Below are positions 1 to 7,773 of a stretch of 8,329 nt of DNA, piece by piece. The position numbers and the translations under genes were made by a program. Numbering within the stretch: position 1 is the stretch's first letter; each line of letters opens with the position of its first letter. The notes beneath the pieces were generated by a model, which saw nothing but the letters and a program-made list of their open reading frames with translations, was not told where the DNA came from and made no database searches. Source of the DNA: JBMOLK01 sp049325575 (lineage in GTDB: Bacteria; Bacillota; Clostridia; Acetivibrionales; Acetivibrionaceae); NCBI GenBank assembly GCA_049325575.1, contig JBMOLK010000206.1:1-8329 (forward strand). Reading direction: 5' to 3'.

Positions 1-1
1 T

Positions 2-1855
2 AGATCAAACTATATAAGACATAGGGAAATAACAAAATATATTGAAAACTTAACCTTCAATATTGATACTGCAACAAAGGATACCCTGCTTAATTTTCCT
101 ATGCCTTTAGCAGTAGTAGAACTGGATGGAACTATAATCTGGTATAATTCATCATTTAGAAAGATATTTGATGGAGAACAGCTTCTGGAAAAAACCATAC
201 ACTCATTTATAAAAGATCTTAATCCTAATACCATTTCCAATGAAACGATGAATTTTTCAAAGGAAGTAATAATAAACAATAGAAACTATCATGTATTAGG
301 TAATTTTGTAAAAGTCGATAACAAGATTAATGAAGATGGATTTATCATGCTATTGTATTTTATAGATAACACTGAAATGGTTGGAATTAAGAAAAGGTAT
401 AATGATGAAAGATCAACGGTGGGAATCATTGTTATAGATAACTATGACGATTTGATGCAGAGTATGGAAGATACAAAGCGTCCACAGATGCTGGCAGAAA
501 TAGATGCAAAAATAACCAAGTGGATGGGATATACAAATGGAATTATCAAGAAATTTGAAAGAGATAAATATCTATTTGTTTTTGAGTATAAATACCTTAA
601 GGATTTTGAAGAAAAAAAGTTCGAAATATTGGATCTGGTTAAGGAAATAAATATAGGAAATAAGATTCCCGTTACCTTAAGTATAGGGTTTGGTGTAGGA
701 GAGGAAACCCTTTTGGGGAAGTTCCGTTTTGCCAATGCATCGCTGGATATTGCTTTAGGCAGGGGTGGAGACCAGGTTGTTATTAAAAACGGTGAGGATA
801 TTAGTTTTTATGGCGGCAAGACAAGGGAACTGGAAAAGAGAACAAGAGTTAAAGCCAGGGTTATTGCATACGCGTTACGTGAGCTTATTGACCAGGCATC
901 AGATGTAATGATTATGGGTCATGAAAACTGTGATATTGACTGTCTAGGTGCTTCCCTTGGTATTTACAGGGTGGCTAAAAACAGAAATAAGGAAGCCTAT
1001 ATCGTTCTAAACAGCTCAAATTCCACAATAGACAATCTTATTTCAAAGATAGAAAAAAGTGATGATTACGACAGCTTGTTTATAGCCAATAGTGAGGCAC
1101 TTGACAAGATAAGTAAAAAGACCCTGCTTATTATTGTGGACACTCACAGGCCAAGCTTTACGGAGTTCCCGGAGCTTTTAAAATATACGGACCAGATTGT
1201 TGTAATAGATCATCACAGGAGAGGGGCCGACTATTTACAGGATGCAGTTCTTACCTACCAGGAAACATATGCATCCTCAACTTGTGAACTGGTTACGGAG
1301 ATTTTACAGTATGTTGAGGAGAAAATCAGGCTTAAGCCGATAGAAGCCGAGGCTTTATATGCCGGAATGGTAATTGATACTAAAAACTTTACATTCAAGA
1401 CAGGGGTAAGGACATTTGAGGCGGCTGCATTCTTAAGAAGGCAGGGGGTAGATACCGTTTCAGTAAGGCAAATGTTTCAGAATGATTTTGATACCTACAT
1501 TAATATTGCAAATGTTGTAAAGGATGCTGAAATAAAAGACAATATAGCTATTTCCGCATGCCACTCCAATGTAAAAAATGCACCGCTTATTGCAGCGCAA
1601 GCTGCAGACCAGCTTGTAAATCTGGCAGGAGTGACGGCTGCTTTTGTGCTGAGTTACTTTAATAACGGTGTGTCCATAAGCGGAAGGTCGCTGGGGGATG
1701 TAAATGTTCAGGTTATATTGGAAAAACTTGGCGGCGGAGGTCATTTGACATTTGCAGGAGCACAGCTTCAGGGTGTGTCCATTGAGGAAGCCAAAGAAAA
1801 GCTTAAGACTTCAATTGCTGAGTACTTTGAAGAGGTCAATAAGGAGAACGGATGA
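2..1855 (+). CDS. gdpP: Cyclic-di-AMP phosphodiesterase GdpP (DHH/DHHA1), 5'-truncated by window edge
   Basis: This membrane-bound enzyme hydrolyses c-di-AMP to 5'-pApA. The frame is open from position 2, so the ATG at 101 is internal. About 617 residues are present against roughly 655-660 in the family; the missing part should hold the two N-terminal membrane helices. Numbering from Met-101, a degenerate PAS domain covers about 1-95 and a degenerate GGDEF domain about 105-240. The GGDEF signature position reads RDKYL (154-158), so no cyclase activity is expected. The phosphodiesterase motifs are intact: H274, D278 and D280; D347 in VDTHR; DHH at 370-372; D426 in VIDTKNF; and GGGGH at 544-548 in the DHHA1 domain. 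The similarity to Bacillus subtilis GdpP (YybT) runs end to end, and the gene lies just upstream of rplI and dnaB, as in that species. The identification is secure; the true start is outside the window. Confidence 0.96.
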   Translation, partial: RSNYIRHREITKYIENLTFNIDTATKDTLLNFPMPLAVVELDGTIIWYNSSFRKIFDGEQLLEKTIHSFIKDLNPNTISNETMNFSKEVIINNRNYHVLGNFVKVDNKINEDGFIMLLYFIDNTEMVGIKKRYNDERSTVGIIVIDNYDDLMQSMEDTKRPQMLAEIDAKITKWMGYTNGIIKKFERDKYLFVFEYKYLKDFEEKKFEILDLVKEINIGNKIPVTLSIGFGVGEETLLGKFRFANASLDIALGRGGDQVVIKNGEDISFYGGKTRELEKRTRVKARVIAYALRELIDQASDVMIMGHENCDIDCLGASLGIYRVAKNRNKEAYIVLNSSNSTIDNLISKIEKSDDYDSLFIANSEALDKISKKTLLIIVDTHRPSFTEFPELLKYTDQIVVIDHHRRGADYLQDAVLTYQETYASSTCELVTEILQYVEEKIRLKPIEAEALYAGMVIDTKNFTFKTGVRTFEAAAFLRRQGVDTVSVRQMFQNDFDTYINIANVVKDAEIKDNIAISACHSNVKNAPLIAAQAADQLVNLAGVTAAFVLSYFNNGVSISGRSLGDVNVQVILEKLGGGGHLTFAGAQLQGVSIEEAKEKLKTSIAEYFEEVNKENG

Positions 1856-1872
1856 TTTTGTATTTTACAAAA
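1856..1872 (+). repeat. Short inverted repeat directly after the gdpP stop codon
   Basis: TTTTGTA (1856-1862) and TACAAAA (1866-1872) form a perfect 7-bp inverted repeat around a TTT loop, starting at the base after the TGA. Only one G-C pair is present and no T-tract follows, so it is a poor intrinsic terminator. It might be a weak RNA 3'-end or pausing element, or chance in AT-rich DNA. Confidence 0.3.
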
Positions 1873-1927
1873 GGTCATAATGTTTGAGTAGAATATATTT
1901 AGTAATTTTGATTAAGGAGAGATTTCT

Positions 1928-2374
1928 ATGAAGGTTATCTTAAAAGAAGATGTAAAAGGCTTGGGAAAGAAAGAAAGTCTTGTGGAAGTCAGTGACGGTT
2001 ATGCAAGAAACTTTTTAATTCCAAAAGGGTTGGCTGTAGAGGCAAGCTCTACCAATATCAATATCATGAAGACAAGAAAGGAAGCCGAACAGTCTAAAAA
2101 GGACCGTGAACTTGCCCAGGCAAAGGAACTTGCCGAAAAACTCAAAACTACTGTTGTGGTACTTAAGGCAAAAGCAGGAGAAAATGGCAAGCTTTTTGGA
2201 TCAATTACAAGTAAGGATGTGTCGGATTTTTTAAAGAAGCAGCATAATCTCGATATAGACAAGAAGAAGATTGGACTTCCGGACTCATTAAAGGCTTTGG
2301 GAACATATGAAGCAGATGTAAAGCTGTATCCGGGAGTAAGCGGAAAGCTGACTGTCAAGATAGAGCAGGAGTAG
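1928..2374 (+). CDS. rplI: 50S ribosomal protein L9
   Basis: L9 binds 23S rRNA near the base of the L1 stalk through its N-terminal domain, and its long helix reaches away from the ribosome; it helps maintain reading frame. The 148-residue product has the usual length. The N-terminal L9 signature runs from about residue 11 to 36 and includes the segment DGYARNFLIPKGLA. A charged, Lys/Glu/Ala-rich connecting helix spans about 42-75, and the C-terminal domain begins near GENGKLFGSIT (84-94). The ATG has a strong Shine-Dalgarno, AAGGAGA at 1914-1920, 7 nt upstream. The gene lies 72 nt after gdpP and 35 nt before the chosen dnaB start, the conserved Firmicute order, so co-transcription with both is likely. 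Nothing in it looks unusual. Confidence 0.98.
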   Translation: MKVILKEDVKGLGKKESLVEVSDGYARNFLIPKGLAVEASSTNINIMKTRKEAEQSKKDRELAQAKELAEKLKTTVVVLKAKAGENGKLFGSITSKDVSDFLKKQHNLDIDKKKIGLPDSLKALGTYEADVKLYPGVSGKLTVKIEQE

Positions 2375-2396
2375 TATTGTAATTTGTTAACAAGAT

Positions 2397-2401
2397 GAGG
2401 G
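2397..2401 (+). promoter_or_regulatory. Shine-Dalgarno that decides the dnaB start
   Basis: GAGGG at 2397-2401 stands 8 nt before the ATG at 2410. The alternative in-frame ATG at 2395 overlaps this motif and has no purine-rich sequence of its own upstream (gtaatttgttaacaag). This supports starting DnaB at MDLGSLGRIPPQN rather than MRDRNMDLG. Confidence 0.6.
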
Positions 2402-2409
2402 ATAGGAAT

Positions 2410-3747
2410 ATGGATTTAGGTTCTTTAGGCAGAATACCTCCACAGAATATAGATGCTGAGCAGTCGGTTTTGGGGGCTATACTTCTTGATAAAGATGTGT
2501 TGTCAAACATAACCGAAATAATAACGGGTCAGGACTTTTATAGAGAGGACCATAAGGAAATCTATGAAGCTGTTATGGATCTTTTTGAAAGGGGAGAGCC
2601 TATAGATCTAATTACTGTATCGGAGCAGCTTAAGCTGCGCGGTACCCTTGACAGTATAGGAGGTCTGGAATACCTTACAAATCTGGCCAGTGTAGTTCCT
2701 ACTACTGCCAATGCCAAGCACTATGCCAAGATAGTTGAAGAGAAGTCTATTCTAAGAAGGCTTATTAAAGTATCATCCGAAATAGTCAATATGGGTTATG
2801 AGGCATCGGAGGAAGTATCCTATGTACTGGACAAGGCTGAAAAAAGTATTTTTGATGTCCTTCAAAAGAGGAATACGCAAGGCTTCACACCCATCAAGGA
2901 TGTACTGATAGATACCTTTAACAGGCTGGAAGAACTATATAACAATAAGGGATATGTTACAGGTATCCCTACAGGTTTTGTGGACCTTGACCATAAGACA
3001 TCGGGACTTCAGAATTCAGACCTTGTTTTGATTGCAGCAAGGCCTGCCATGGGAAAGACTTCATTTGTACTTAACATAGCCCAGCATGCAGCAATTCATG
3101 CAAGGGTTCCTGTGGCAATATTCAGCCTGGAAATGTCAAAGGAGCAGCTGGTTAACAGGATGCTGTGCTGCGAAGCTATGGTAGACAGTCACAGGATGAG
3201 GACGGGTAAGCTAGACGACAGTGACTGGCAGAAAGTAGCCCGGGCACTGGGGCCAATGTCCGAGGCGCCTATATATATCGACGATACTCCCGGAACTTCT
3301 GCCATGGAGATAAGGGCAAAATGCAGAAGGCTAAAAATTGAGAAGAATCTGGGATTGGTTGTTATAGATTATCTGCAGCTGATGCAGGGAAGAGGGAAAG
3401 GCGACAGCAGGCAGCAGGAGATATCAGAGATCTCAAGATCGCTTAAGATACTTGCTAAGGAAATTAATGTTCCCGTTTTGACATTATCCCAGCTAAGCCG
3501 TGCACCAGAGCTTAGGGCCGACCACAGGCCGATACTTAGCGACTTGAGAGAATCGGGCGCCATAGAACAGGATGCAGATATTGTAATGTTTCTTTACAGA
3601 GATGATTATTATAACCCTGATACCGACAAAAAGAATATTGCCGAGGCTATAATTGCAAAGCATAGAAATGGTTCTACAGGAACTGTTGAATTGGCATGGC
3701 TCGGGCAATATACGAAGTTTGCCAATCTTGAAAAATTCAGAGAGTAG
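2410..3747 (+). CDS. dnaB: Replicative DNA helicase DnaB (DnaC in Bacillus naming)
   Basis: This hexameric ATP-driven 5'-3' helicase unwinds DNA at the replication fork and recruits primase. With the start at 2410 it has 445 residues, a normal length. The N-terminal DnaB domain opens with IPPQNIDAEQSVLGAILL. The RecA-like C-terminal domain carries Walker A in ARPAMGKTSF (K216), the catalytic glutamate in FSLEMS (E241), Walker B in VVIDYLQLM (D320), the DLRESGAIEQDADI motif, and the arginine finger in KHRNGSTG (R419). DnaB is a frequent intein site, and no intein interrupts these motifs. An ATG at 2395 would add five residues but lacks a ribosome binding site. The gene follows rplI as in Bacillus; only 16 nt separate its stop from tilS, which suggests co-transcription and perhaps translational coupling. 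Confidence 0.97.
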   Translation: MDLGSLGRIPPQNIDAEQSVLGAILLDKDVLSNITEIITGQDFYREDHKEIYEAVMDLFERGEPIDLITVSEQLKLRGTLDSIGGLEYLTNLASVVPTTANAKHYAKIVEEKSILRRLIKVSSEIVNMGYEASEEVSYVLDKAEKSIFDVLQKRNTQGFTPIKDVLIDTFNRLEELYNNKGYVTGIPTGFVDLDHKTSGLQNSDLVLIAARPAMGKTSFVLNIAQHAAIHARVPVAIFSLEMSKEQLVNRMLCCEAMVDSHRMRTGKLDDSDWQKVARALGPMSEAPIYIDDTPGTSAMEIRAKCRRLKIEKNLGLVVIDYLQLMQGRGKGDSRQQEISEISRSLKILAKEINVPVLTLSQLSRAPELRADHRPILSDLRESGAIEQDADIVMFLYRDDYYNPDTDKKNIAEAIIAKHRNGSTGTVELAWLGQYTKFANLEKFRE

Positions 3748-3763
3748 TAACGGGAAGATTACT

Positions 3764-5170
3764 ATGATTGACAATATAATAAAAACAATAGAAAAATATA
3801 AAATTATAGCTAATGGAGACAGCATACTCGCAGGTGTATCCGGCGGGCCGGATTCAGTGTGCCTTTTGCACATTCTTTCTTCTTTAAGGGAAGACATGAA
3901 TATAAAGGTATTTGCGGTTCATGTAAACCATATGTTAAGAGGAGCTGAATCTGACGAAGATGAAAAATACGTTAAAGATCTTTGTGCTAAACTAAGTATT
4001 CCGTTAAAAACGGAGCATATAGATATTAAGAAGAGTGCAAAAGAACGCGGCTTATCATTGGAGGAGGCAGGCAGGGAGGAAAGATATAGACTATTTGGTT
4101 CTATGGCAGATAATATAGGAGCTGATAAGATTGCAGTAGCCCACAATAAAAATGATCAGGCAGAAACTATATTGATGAATATTATTAGAGGTACCGGGCT
4201 TGACGGACTAAAAGGAATGGATTATATAAGAGGAAGGATAATAAGGCCTCTTCTAGATATAAAGAGAGAAGAAATTGAAAACTACTGTAATGTGCACAGG
4301 TTGAATCCGCGGATTGACAGCTCGAATCTGGAAACTGTCTATACAAGAAATAAAATTAGATTGGAAGTTATACCATATATTAACAAGTTATTTGATGCCG
4401 ATATAGTACATAGTATAAGTAAAATGTCCGAGCTCATAAAATCCGATAGCGATTTTATTGAGCAGAACATGGAGGAATTATATAATAAAGCTGTAAAAAA
4501 GATTGATGACGGGGAAATTACATTAAATTTATCCGTGTTAAGCAGGTATCATATGGCAGCAAAAAGGAGAGTTATACGTAACTCCATAAAAGAAGTAAAA
4601 GGAAATATTAAAGGAATTGAGAATATACATATTGAGAACATAAATGACTTGATAGAAGGCGGAAAAGTAGGTTCAGAATTACACCTTCCCGGAGGAATCA
4701 GGGTAAAAAAATCATATGAGATATTAACGGTATACTTGTTTAAACATAGGGCGCCTGCCTTGGATTTTGATGAAAGAATAAACATACCCGGAACTACGGT
4801 TATAAAAGAACTGAAGAGTGTAATAGAAGCTTGGTTAATTGATATTGAAGATGTTAAGGGCTGTAAAACCTTTCAAAACCATTCAATGACCCAGTTCTTT
4901 GATTACAATAGTCTGGATGAGGGGATAAATGTAAGAAACCGGAGAGAGGGAGATAAATTCAAGCCTCTAAAGTCAAAGGGTACAAAAAAACTTAAGGAGT
5001 ATTTTATAGACTGTAAAATTCCACGGGAAATCAGGGATCAACTGCCTCTTATTGCAAGGGATAAAGAGGTTGTGTGGGTAATAGGTTATAAAATAAGTGA
5101 TAAATTTAAAGTAACTGAAAATACTAAAAGAGTATTAAAATTATCATATAAGAGCACGGAAAATAATTAA
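3764..5170 (+). CDS. tilS: tRNA(Ile)-lysidine synthetase TilS
   Basis: TilS ligates lysine to C34 of the CAU-anticodon tRNA-Ile using ATP, so that it reads AUA and is charged with isoleucine. AUA (ata) codons are common in this window, so the enzyme should be essential here. The 468-residue length fits the long, three-part form of the family. The N-terminal PP-loop ATPase has SGGPDS (26-31), VNHMLRG (54-60) and HNKNDQAET (127-135). A middle region with weaker conservation follows, and the C-terminal TilS domain starts near VRNRREGDKFKPL (about 390-402) and includes KKLKEYFIDCKIP. The frame stays open upstream into dnaB as far as 3653, but the conserved protein begins at 3764 (MIDNIIKTIEKY). 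The nearby Shine-Dalgarno is modest (GGGAAG, 3752-3757). With hpt and ftsH it forms a well-known Firmicute cluster. Confidence 0.95.
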   Translation: MIDNIIKTIEKYKIIANGDSILAGVSGGPDSVCLLHILSSLREDMNIKVFAVHVNHMLRGAESDEDEKYVKDLCAKLSIPLKTEHIDIKKSAKERGLSLEEAGREERYRLFGSMADNIGADKIAVAHNKNDQAETILMNIIRGTGLDGLKGMDYIRGRIIRPLLDIKREEIENYCNVHRLNPRIDSSNLETVYTRNKIRLEVIPYINKLFDADIVHSISKMSELIKSDSDFIEQNMEELYNKAVKKIDDGEITLNLSVLSRYHMAAKRRVIRNSIKEVKGNIKGIENIHIENINDLIEGGKVGSELHLPGGIRVKKSYEILTVYLFKHRAPALDFDERINIPGTTVIKELKSVIEAWLIDIEDVKGCKTFQNHSMTQFFDYNSLDEGINVRNRREGDKFKPLKSKGTKKLKEYFIDCKIPREIRDQLPLIARDKEVVWVIGYKISDKFKVTENTKRVLKLSYKSTENN

Positions 5171-5228
5171 TATATTATTTCCAAGGCACCAAAAAAGGAT
5201 GTTTTTAAAAGCGCTTTAGGAGGAAAAT

Positions 5229-5771
5229 ATGACAGGGGATATTCAAGAAGTTTTGGTTACCAGAGAGGTTCTAAAAGAGAAGGTAAAAGAGATGGGCAGG
5301 AGGATTTCCAATGATTACGAGGGAAAAGAACTGGTCATGATCGGAGTGTTAAAAGGAGGAGTAGTTTTTTTTGCTGACCTTATAAGGGAAATATCCATAC
5401 CGATAGATATGGATTTTATATCTGTATCAAGCTATGGAAGTTCCACCAAGTCATCTGGGGTAGTCCGGATAATAAAGGACATTGATATCGATATAACAGG
5501 CAAACATGTCCTTATTGTAGAAGACCTGGTAGATACAGGACTAACACTTCGCTATTTAAAGGATATGTTCAGAAACAGGGGACCTTTAGATGTTAAAGTC
5601 TGTGCAGCCCTTGATAAACCTTCAAGAAGAGAAGTAGAGATCGGTATCGAATATAAAGGAATTACGATTCCCGATAAGTTTGTTGTAGGCTATGGACTTG
5701 ATTTTGCAGGCAGGTACAGAAACTTACCGGATGTATGTGTGTTAAATCCCCGTATATATTCCGATAAATGA
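5229..5771 (+). CDS. hpt: Hypoxanthine (guanine) phosphoribosyltransferase
   Basis: This cytosolic purine-salvage enzyme converts hypoxanthine or guanine plus PRPP to IMP or GMP. The 180-residue product has the expected length and motif order. It has the LKGG pyrophosphate-binding loop (41-44), the flexible-loop segment SVSSYG (65-70), the PRPP-binding signature VLIVEDLVDTGLT (94-106), the base-contacting lysine in LDKPSRR (K130), and the C-terminal VVGYGLDFAGRYRNLPDV block (152-169) with metal/base-site D158. A near-perfect Shine-Dalgarno, AGGAGG at 5218-5223, lies 5 nt before the ATG. The gene sits 58 nt after tilS and 171 nt before ftsH. In B. subtilis this product (HprT) has been reported to act with TilS in ftsH expression; whether that holds here is inference. 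Firmicute enzymes of this family are also known to be inhibited by (p)ppGpp. Confidence 0.96.
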   Translation: MTGDIQEVLVTREVLKEKVKEMGRRISNDYEGKELVMIGVLKGGVVFFADLIREISIPIDMDFISVSSYGSSTKSSGVVRIIKDIDIDITGKHVLIVEDLVDTGLTLRYLKDMFRNRGPLDVKVCAALDKPSRREVEIGIEYKGITIPDKFVVGYGLDFAGRYRNLPDVCVLNPRIYSDK

Positions 5772-5872
5772 GAAATCTAAGCTTTTATATTATAAAAAAT
5801 GCTGTAAATACTGTTATTTTTAAAGCTTTATTGTGTTTTACAAACCATTATGTTAATATAATGTAATATATA

Positions 5873-5902
5873 TTGAGAAATATATACGTATTATAATATA
5901 TT
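5873..5902 (+). promoter_or_regulatory. Candidate sigma-A promoter for ftsH
   Basis: TTGAGA (5873-5878) and TATATT (5897-5902) each match the -35/-10 consensus at five of six positions and are 18 nt apart. They lie in the 171-nt AT-rich spacer before ftsH, leaving a leader of about 35 nt. A perfect TATAAT also occurs at 5857-5862 without a well-placed -35, and an extended -10-like TGTTAATAT at 5851-5859 lies 17 nt after TTGTGT (5831-5836). Such matches arise easily by chance in AT-rich DNA, so the exact promoter is uncertain, but a promoter for ftsH somewhere in this spacer is plausible. Confidence 0.4.
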
Positions 5903-5928
5903 TTAAGTGCGTTTGACTTTATATAATT

Positions 5929-5936
5929 AAGGAGGG
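5929..5936 (+). promoter_or_regulatory. Strong Shine-Dalgarno fixing the TTG start of ftsH
   Basis: AAGGAGGG at 5929-5936 is a near-complete anti-16S match, 6 nt before the TTG at 5943. The frame meets a TAA at 5928-5930 just upstream, and the next in-frame ATG falls well inside the conserved protein, so TTG is the only sensible start. The strong site probably compensates for the weaker initiation codon. Confidence 0.75.
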
Positions 5937-5942
5937 AGCTAT

Positions 5943-7745
5943 TTGAAGCATTTCAAAAATATAAGTTTTTATATAGTTTTATTTGTAATACTGCTGGCTT
6001 TCCTGGCTATAGCACAAGGCGGCACAGACTTAAAAGAAAAGATTTACTCGGATCTTATAAACGATATTCAGAATGATAGGATTCAAAAAATTGTACTAGA
6101 GGGTAGTAAGGCCACTGTAACATTAAAGGATGAACCAAAGAAACCTTATGTTGTAAATATACCTGAAGTAGATACATTTATGGATGAAGTAAAGGAGCCT
6201 ATCCGGACAGGAAGGATTGCATTTAAGATTGATATTCCTCCTACGCCTCCATGGTGGGTGGCAATAATACCTACGGTAGGCCTTATAGTAATATTCGTAT
6301 TGTTCTGGGTATTTTTCCTACAGCAGTCGCAAGGCGGCGGTGGTAACAGAGTAATGTCTTTTGGAAAAAGCAGAGCTAAAATGACTATAGACGACAAAAA
6401 GAAAGTTACCTTTAATGATGTAGCTGGAGCCGATGAAGAGAAGGAAGAGTTAAAGGAAATAGTAGAGTTCTTAAAACAGCCGAAAAAGTTTGTTGAATTG
6501 GGTGCCAGGATACCTAAGGGTGTACTTTTAGTTGGCCCTCCGGGTACAGGTAAAACATTGCTGGCAAAGGCAGTATCAGGCGAAGCGGGAGTGCCCTTCT
6601 TTACCATAAGCGGATCGGACTTTGTAGAAATGTTTGTGGGTGTAGGTGCATCCAGGGTAAGAGACCTTTTTGACCAGGCAAAGAAGAATTCACCATGTAT
6701 CATTTTTATAGATGAAATTGATGCGGTTGGAAGACATAGAGGAGCAGGCCTTGGGGGCGGTCATGACGAGCGTGAACAGACCCTGAATCAGCTTTTGGTA
6801 GAGATGGACGGTTTTGGTGTAAATGAAGGTGTAATTATTCTTGCTGCTACAAACAGGCCGGATATTTTAGATCCTGCCTTATTAAGACCTGGCAGGTTTG
6901 ACAGAAGGGTTGTTGTGGGCTTACCGGATATTAAAGGCAGAGAGGAAATACTAAAGGTTCATGCAAGAGGCAAGCCGCTTTCTGAAGACGTAAAGCTGGA
7001 TGACCTTGCAAAAAGTACACCGGGATTTACCGGTGCTGATCTTGAAAACCTTCTTAATGAGGCTGCACTACTTGCTGCAAGAAGTAATAAGAATAAGATA
7101 ACTATGGCAGAAATAAAAGAAGCTGTATTCAAAGTTGTTATGGGTCCTGAAAAGAAAAGCAGGGTAATGAGTGATAAGGAGAAAAAACTTACTGCGTATC
7201 ATGAAGCAGGTCACGCAATAGCTGTAAAGATTGTTTCGACTACAGATAGAGTGGATAGGATATCAATCATACCTTCAGGTATGGCAGGCGGATACACTGC
7301 TTTTAAGCCTGAAGAGGATAAAAAATACAAGACCAAGTCCCATCTTATGGAAAGTATAGTAATTGCCCTGGGTGGAAGAGCCGCTGAAGAGATAATTTTC
7401 GGAGAGGTAAGTACAGGGGCTTATGGAGATTTAAAACATGCCAACGGTGTTGCAAGAAGCATGATAACAAAGTATGGTATGAGCGAAAAACTTGGAAACC
7501 TCATATTTGGTAATGAGAACGAAGAAGTGTTTATAGGCAGGGATTTTGCTCAAACCAGAAACTATAGTGAAGAGGTAGCTGCAGAAATAGACAGGGAAGT
7601 TAAGAGCATAATAGATACATGCTATGAGAAAACTCTTAATATGCTAAAAGAAAATGTAAATAAGCTTCACAAGATAGCAGAGGCACTAATTGAAAAAGAG
7701 AAGCTTGAAGGACAGGAATTTGAAGAACTGTTTGCAGGTGCCTGA
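5943..7745 (+). CDS. ftsH: ATP-dependent zinc metalloprotease FtsH
   Basis: FtsH is a hexameric membrane-anchored AAA+ protease that extracts and degrades misfolded membrane proteins and some short-lived regulators. The 600-residue product begins with a TTG codon. Membrane helix 1 spans about residues 7-25, an extracytoplasmic FtsH domain about 26-103, and membrane helix 2 about 104-127, followed by a glycine-rich linker (GGGGN). The AAA domain has Walker A GPPGTGKT (198-205), the pore motif FVG (231-233), Walker B IIFIDEID (253-260, D257 and E258), and second-region-of-homology arginines R315 and R318. The protease domain has zinc-binding HEAGH (420-424), with D496 in AYGDLKHAN as the likely third ligand. 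All key residues are present. It is somewhat shorter than the B. subtilis and E. coli proteins, mainly at the C-terminal tail, which ends EELFAGA. It follows tilS-hpt as in other Firmicutes and is closed by a terminator. Confidence 0.98.
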   Translation: MKHFKNISFYIVLFVILLAFLAIAQGGTDLKEKIYSDLINDIQNDRIQKIVLEGSKATVTLKDEPKKPYVVNIPEVDTFMDEVKEPIRTGRIAFKIDIPPTPPWWVAIIPTVGLIVIFVLFWVFFLQQSQGGGGNRVMSFGKSRAKMTIDDKKKVTFNDVAGADEEKEELKEIVEFLKQPKKFVELGARIPKGVLLVGPPGTGKTLLAKAVSGEAGVPFFTISGSDFVEMFVGVGASRVRDLFDQAKKNSPCIIFIDEIDAVGRHRGAGLGGGHDEREQTLNQLLVEMDGFGVNEGVIILAATNRPDILDPALLRPGRFDRRVVVGLPDIKGREEILKVHARGKPLSEDVKLDDLAKSTPGFTGADLENLLNEAALLAARSNKNKITMAEIKEAVFKVVMGPEKKSRVMSDKEKKLTAYHEAGHAIAVKIVSTTDRVDRISIIPSGMAGGYTAFKPEEDKKYKTKSHLMESIVIALGGRAAEEIIFGEVSTGAYGDLKHANGVARSMITKYGMSEKLGNLIFGNENEEVFIGRDFAQTRNYSEEVAAEIDREVKSIIDTCYEKTLNMLKENVNKLHKIAEALIEKEKLEGQEFEELFAGA

Positions 7746-7773
7746 TTTAAAATATTAAAATAGATTTTACATT

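Noticed and set aside
101..103. ATG at 101 as the gdpP start
   Set aside because: The frame stays open to the left edge, the 33 upstream codons match the linker before the PAS domain in GdpP, and no ribosome binding site precedes this ATG.
1864..1894. Possible rplI promoter, TTTACA (1864-1869) with TAGAAT (1889-1894)
   Set aside because: The spacing is 19 nt, the region is AT-rich, and rplI is plausibly transcribed with gdpP; too weak to list.
3653..3763. Upstream extension of the tilS frame into dnaB
   Set aside because: The extra 37 residues are the alternate frame of conserved dnaB sequence; TilS homology starts at the ATG at 3764.
5208..5217. Palindrome AAAGCGCTTT just before the hpt Shine-Dalgarno
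   Set aside because: It has no loop, so it cannot form a useful RNA hairpin, and 10 bp with no matching promoter is not enough to claim an operator.
5795..5821. Possible terminator after hpt (AAAAAT pairing with ATTTTT)
   Set aside because: The stem is only A-T pairs with mismatches inside, so it is not a stable intrinsic terminator.
6146..6703. Long open frame (185 codons) on the minus strand inside ftsH
   Set aside because: It lies opposite conserved FtsH coding sequence, has a low-complexity Ser/Pro/Asn-rich translation and no recognisable domain; it is a shadow of the ftsH frame. The same holds for the other minus-strand frames.
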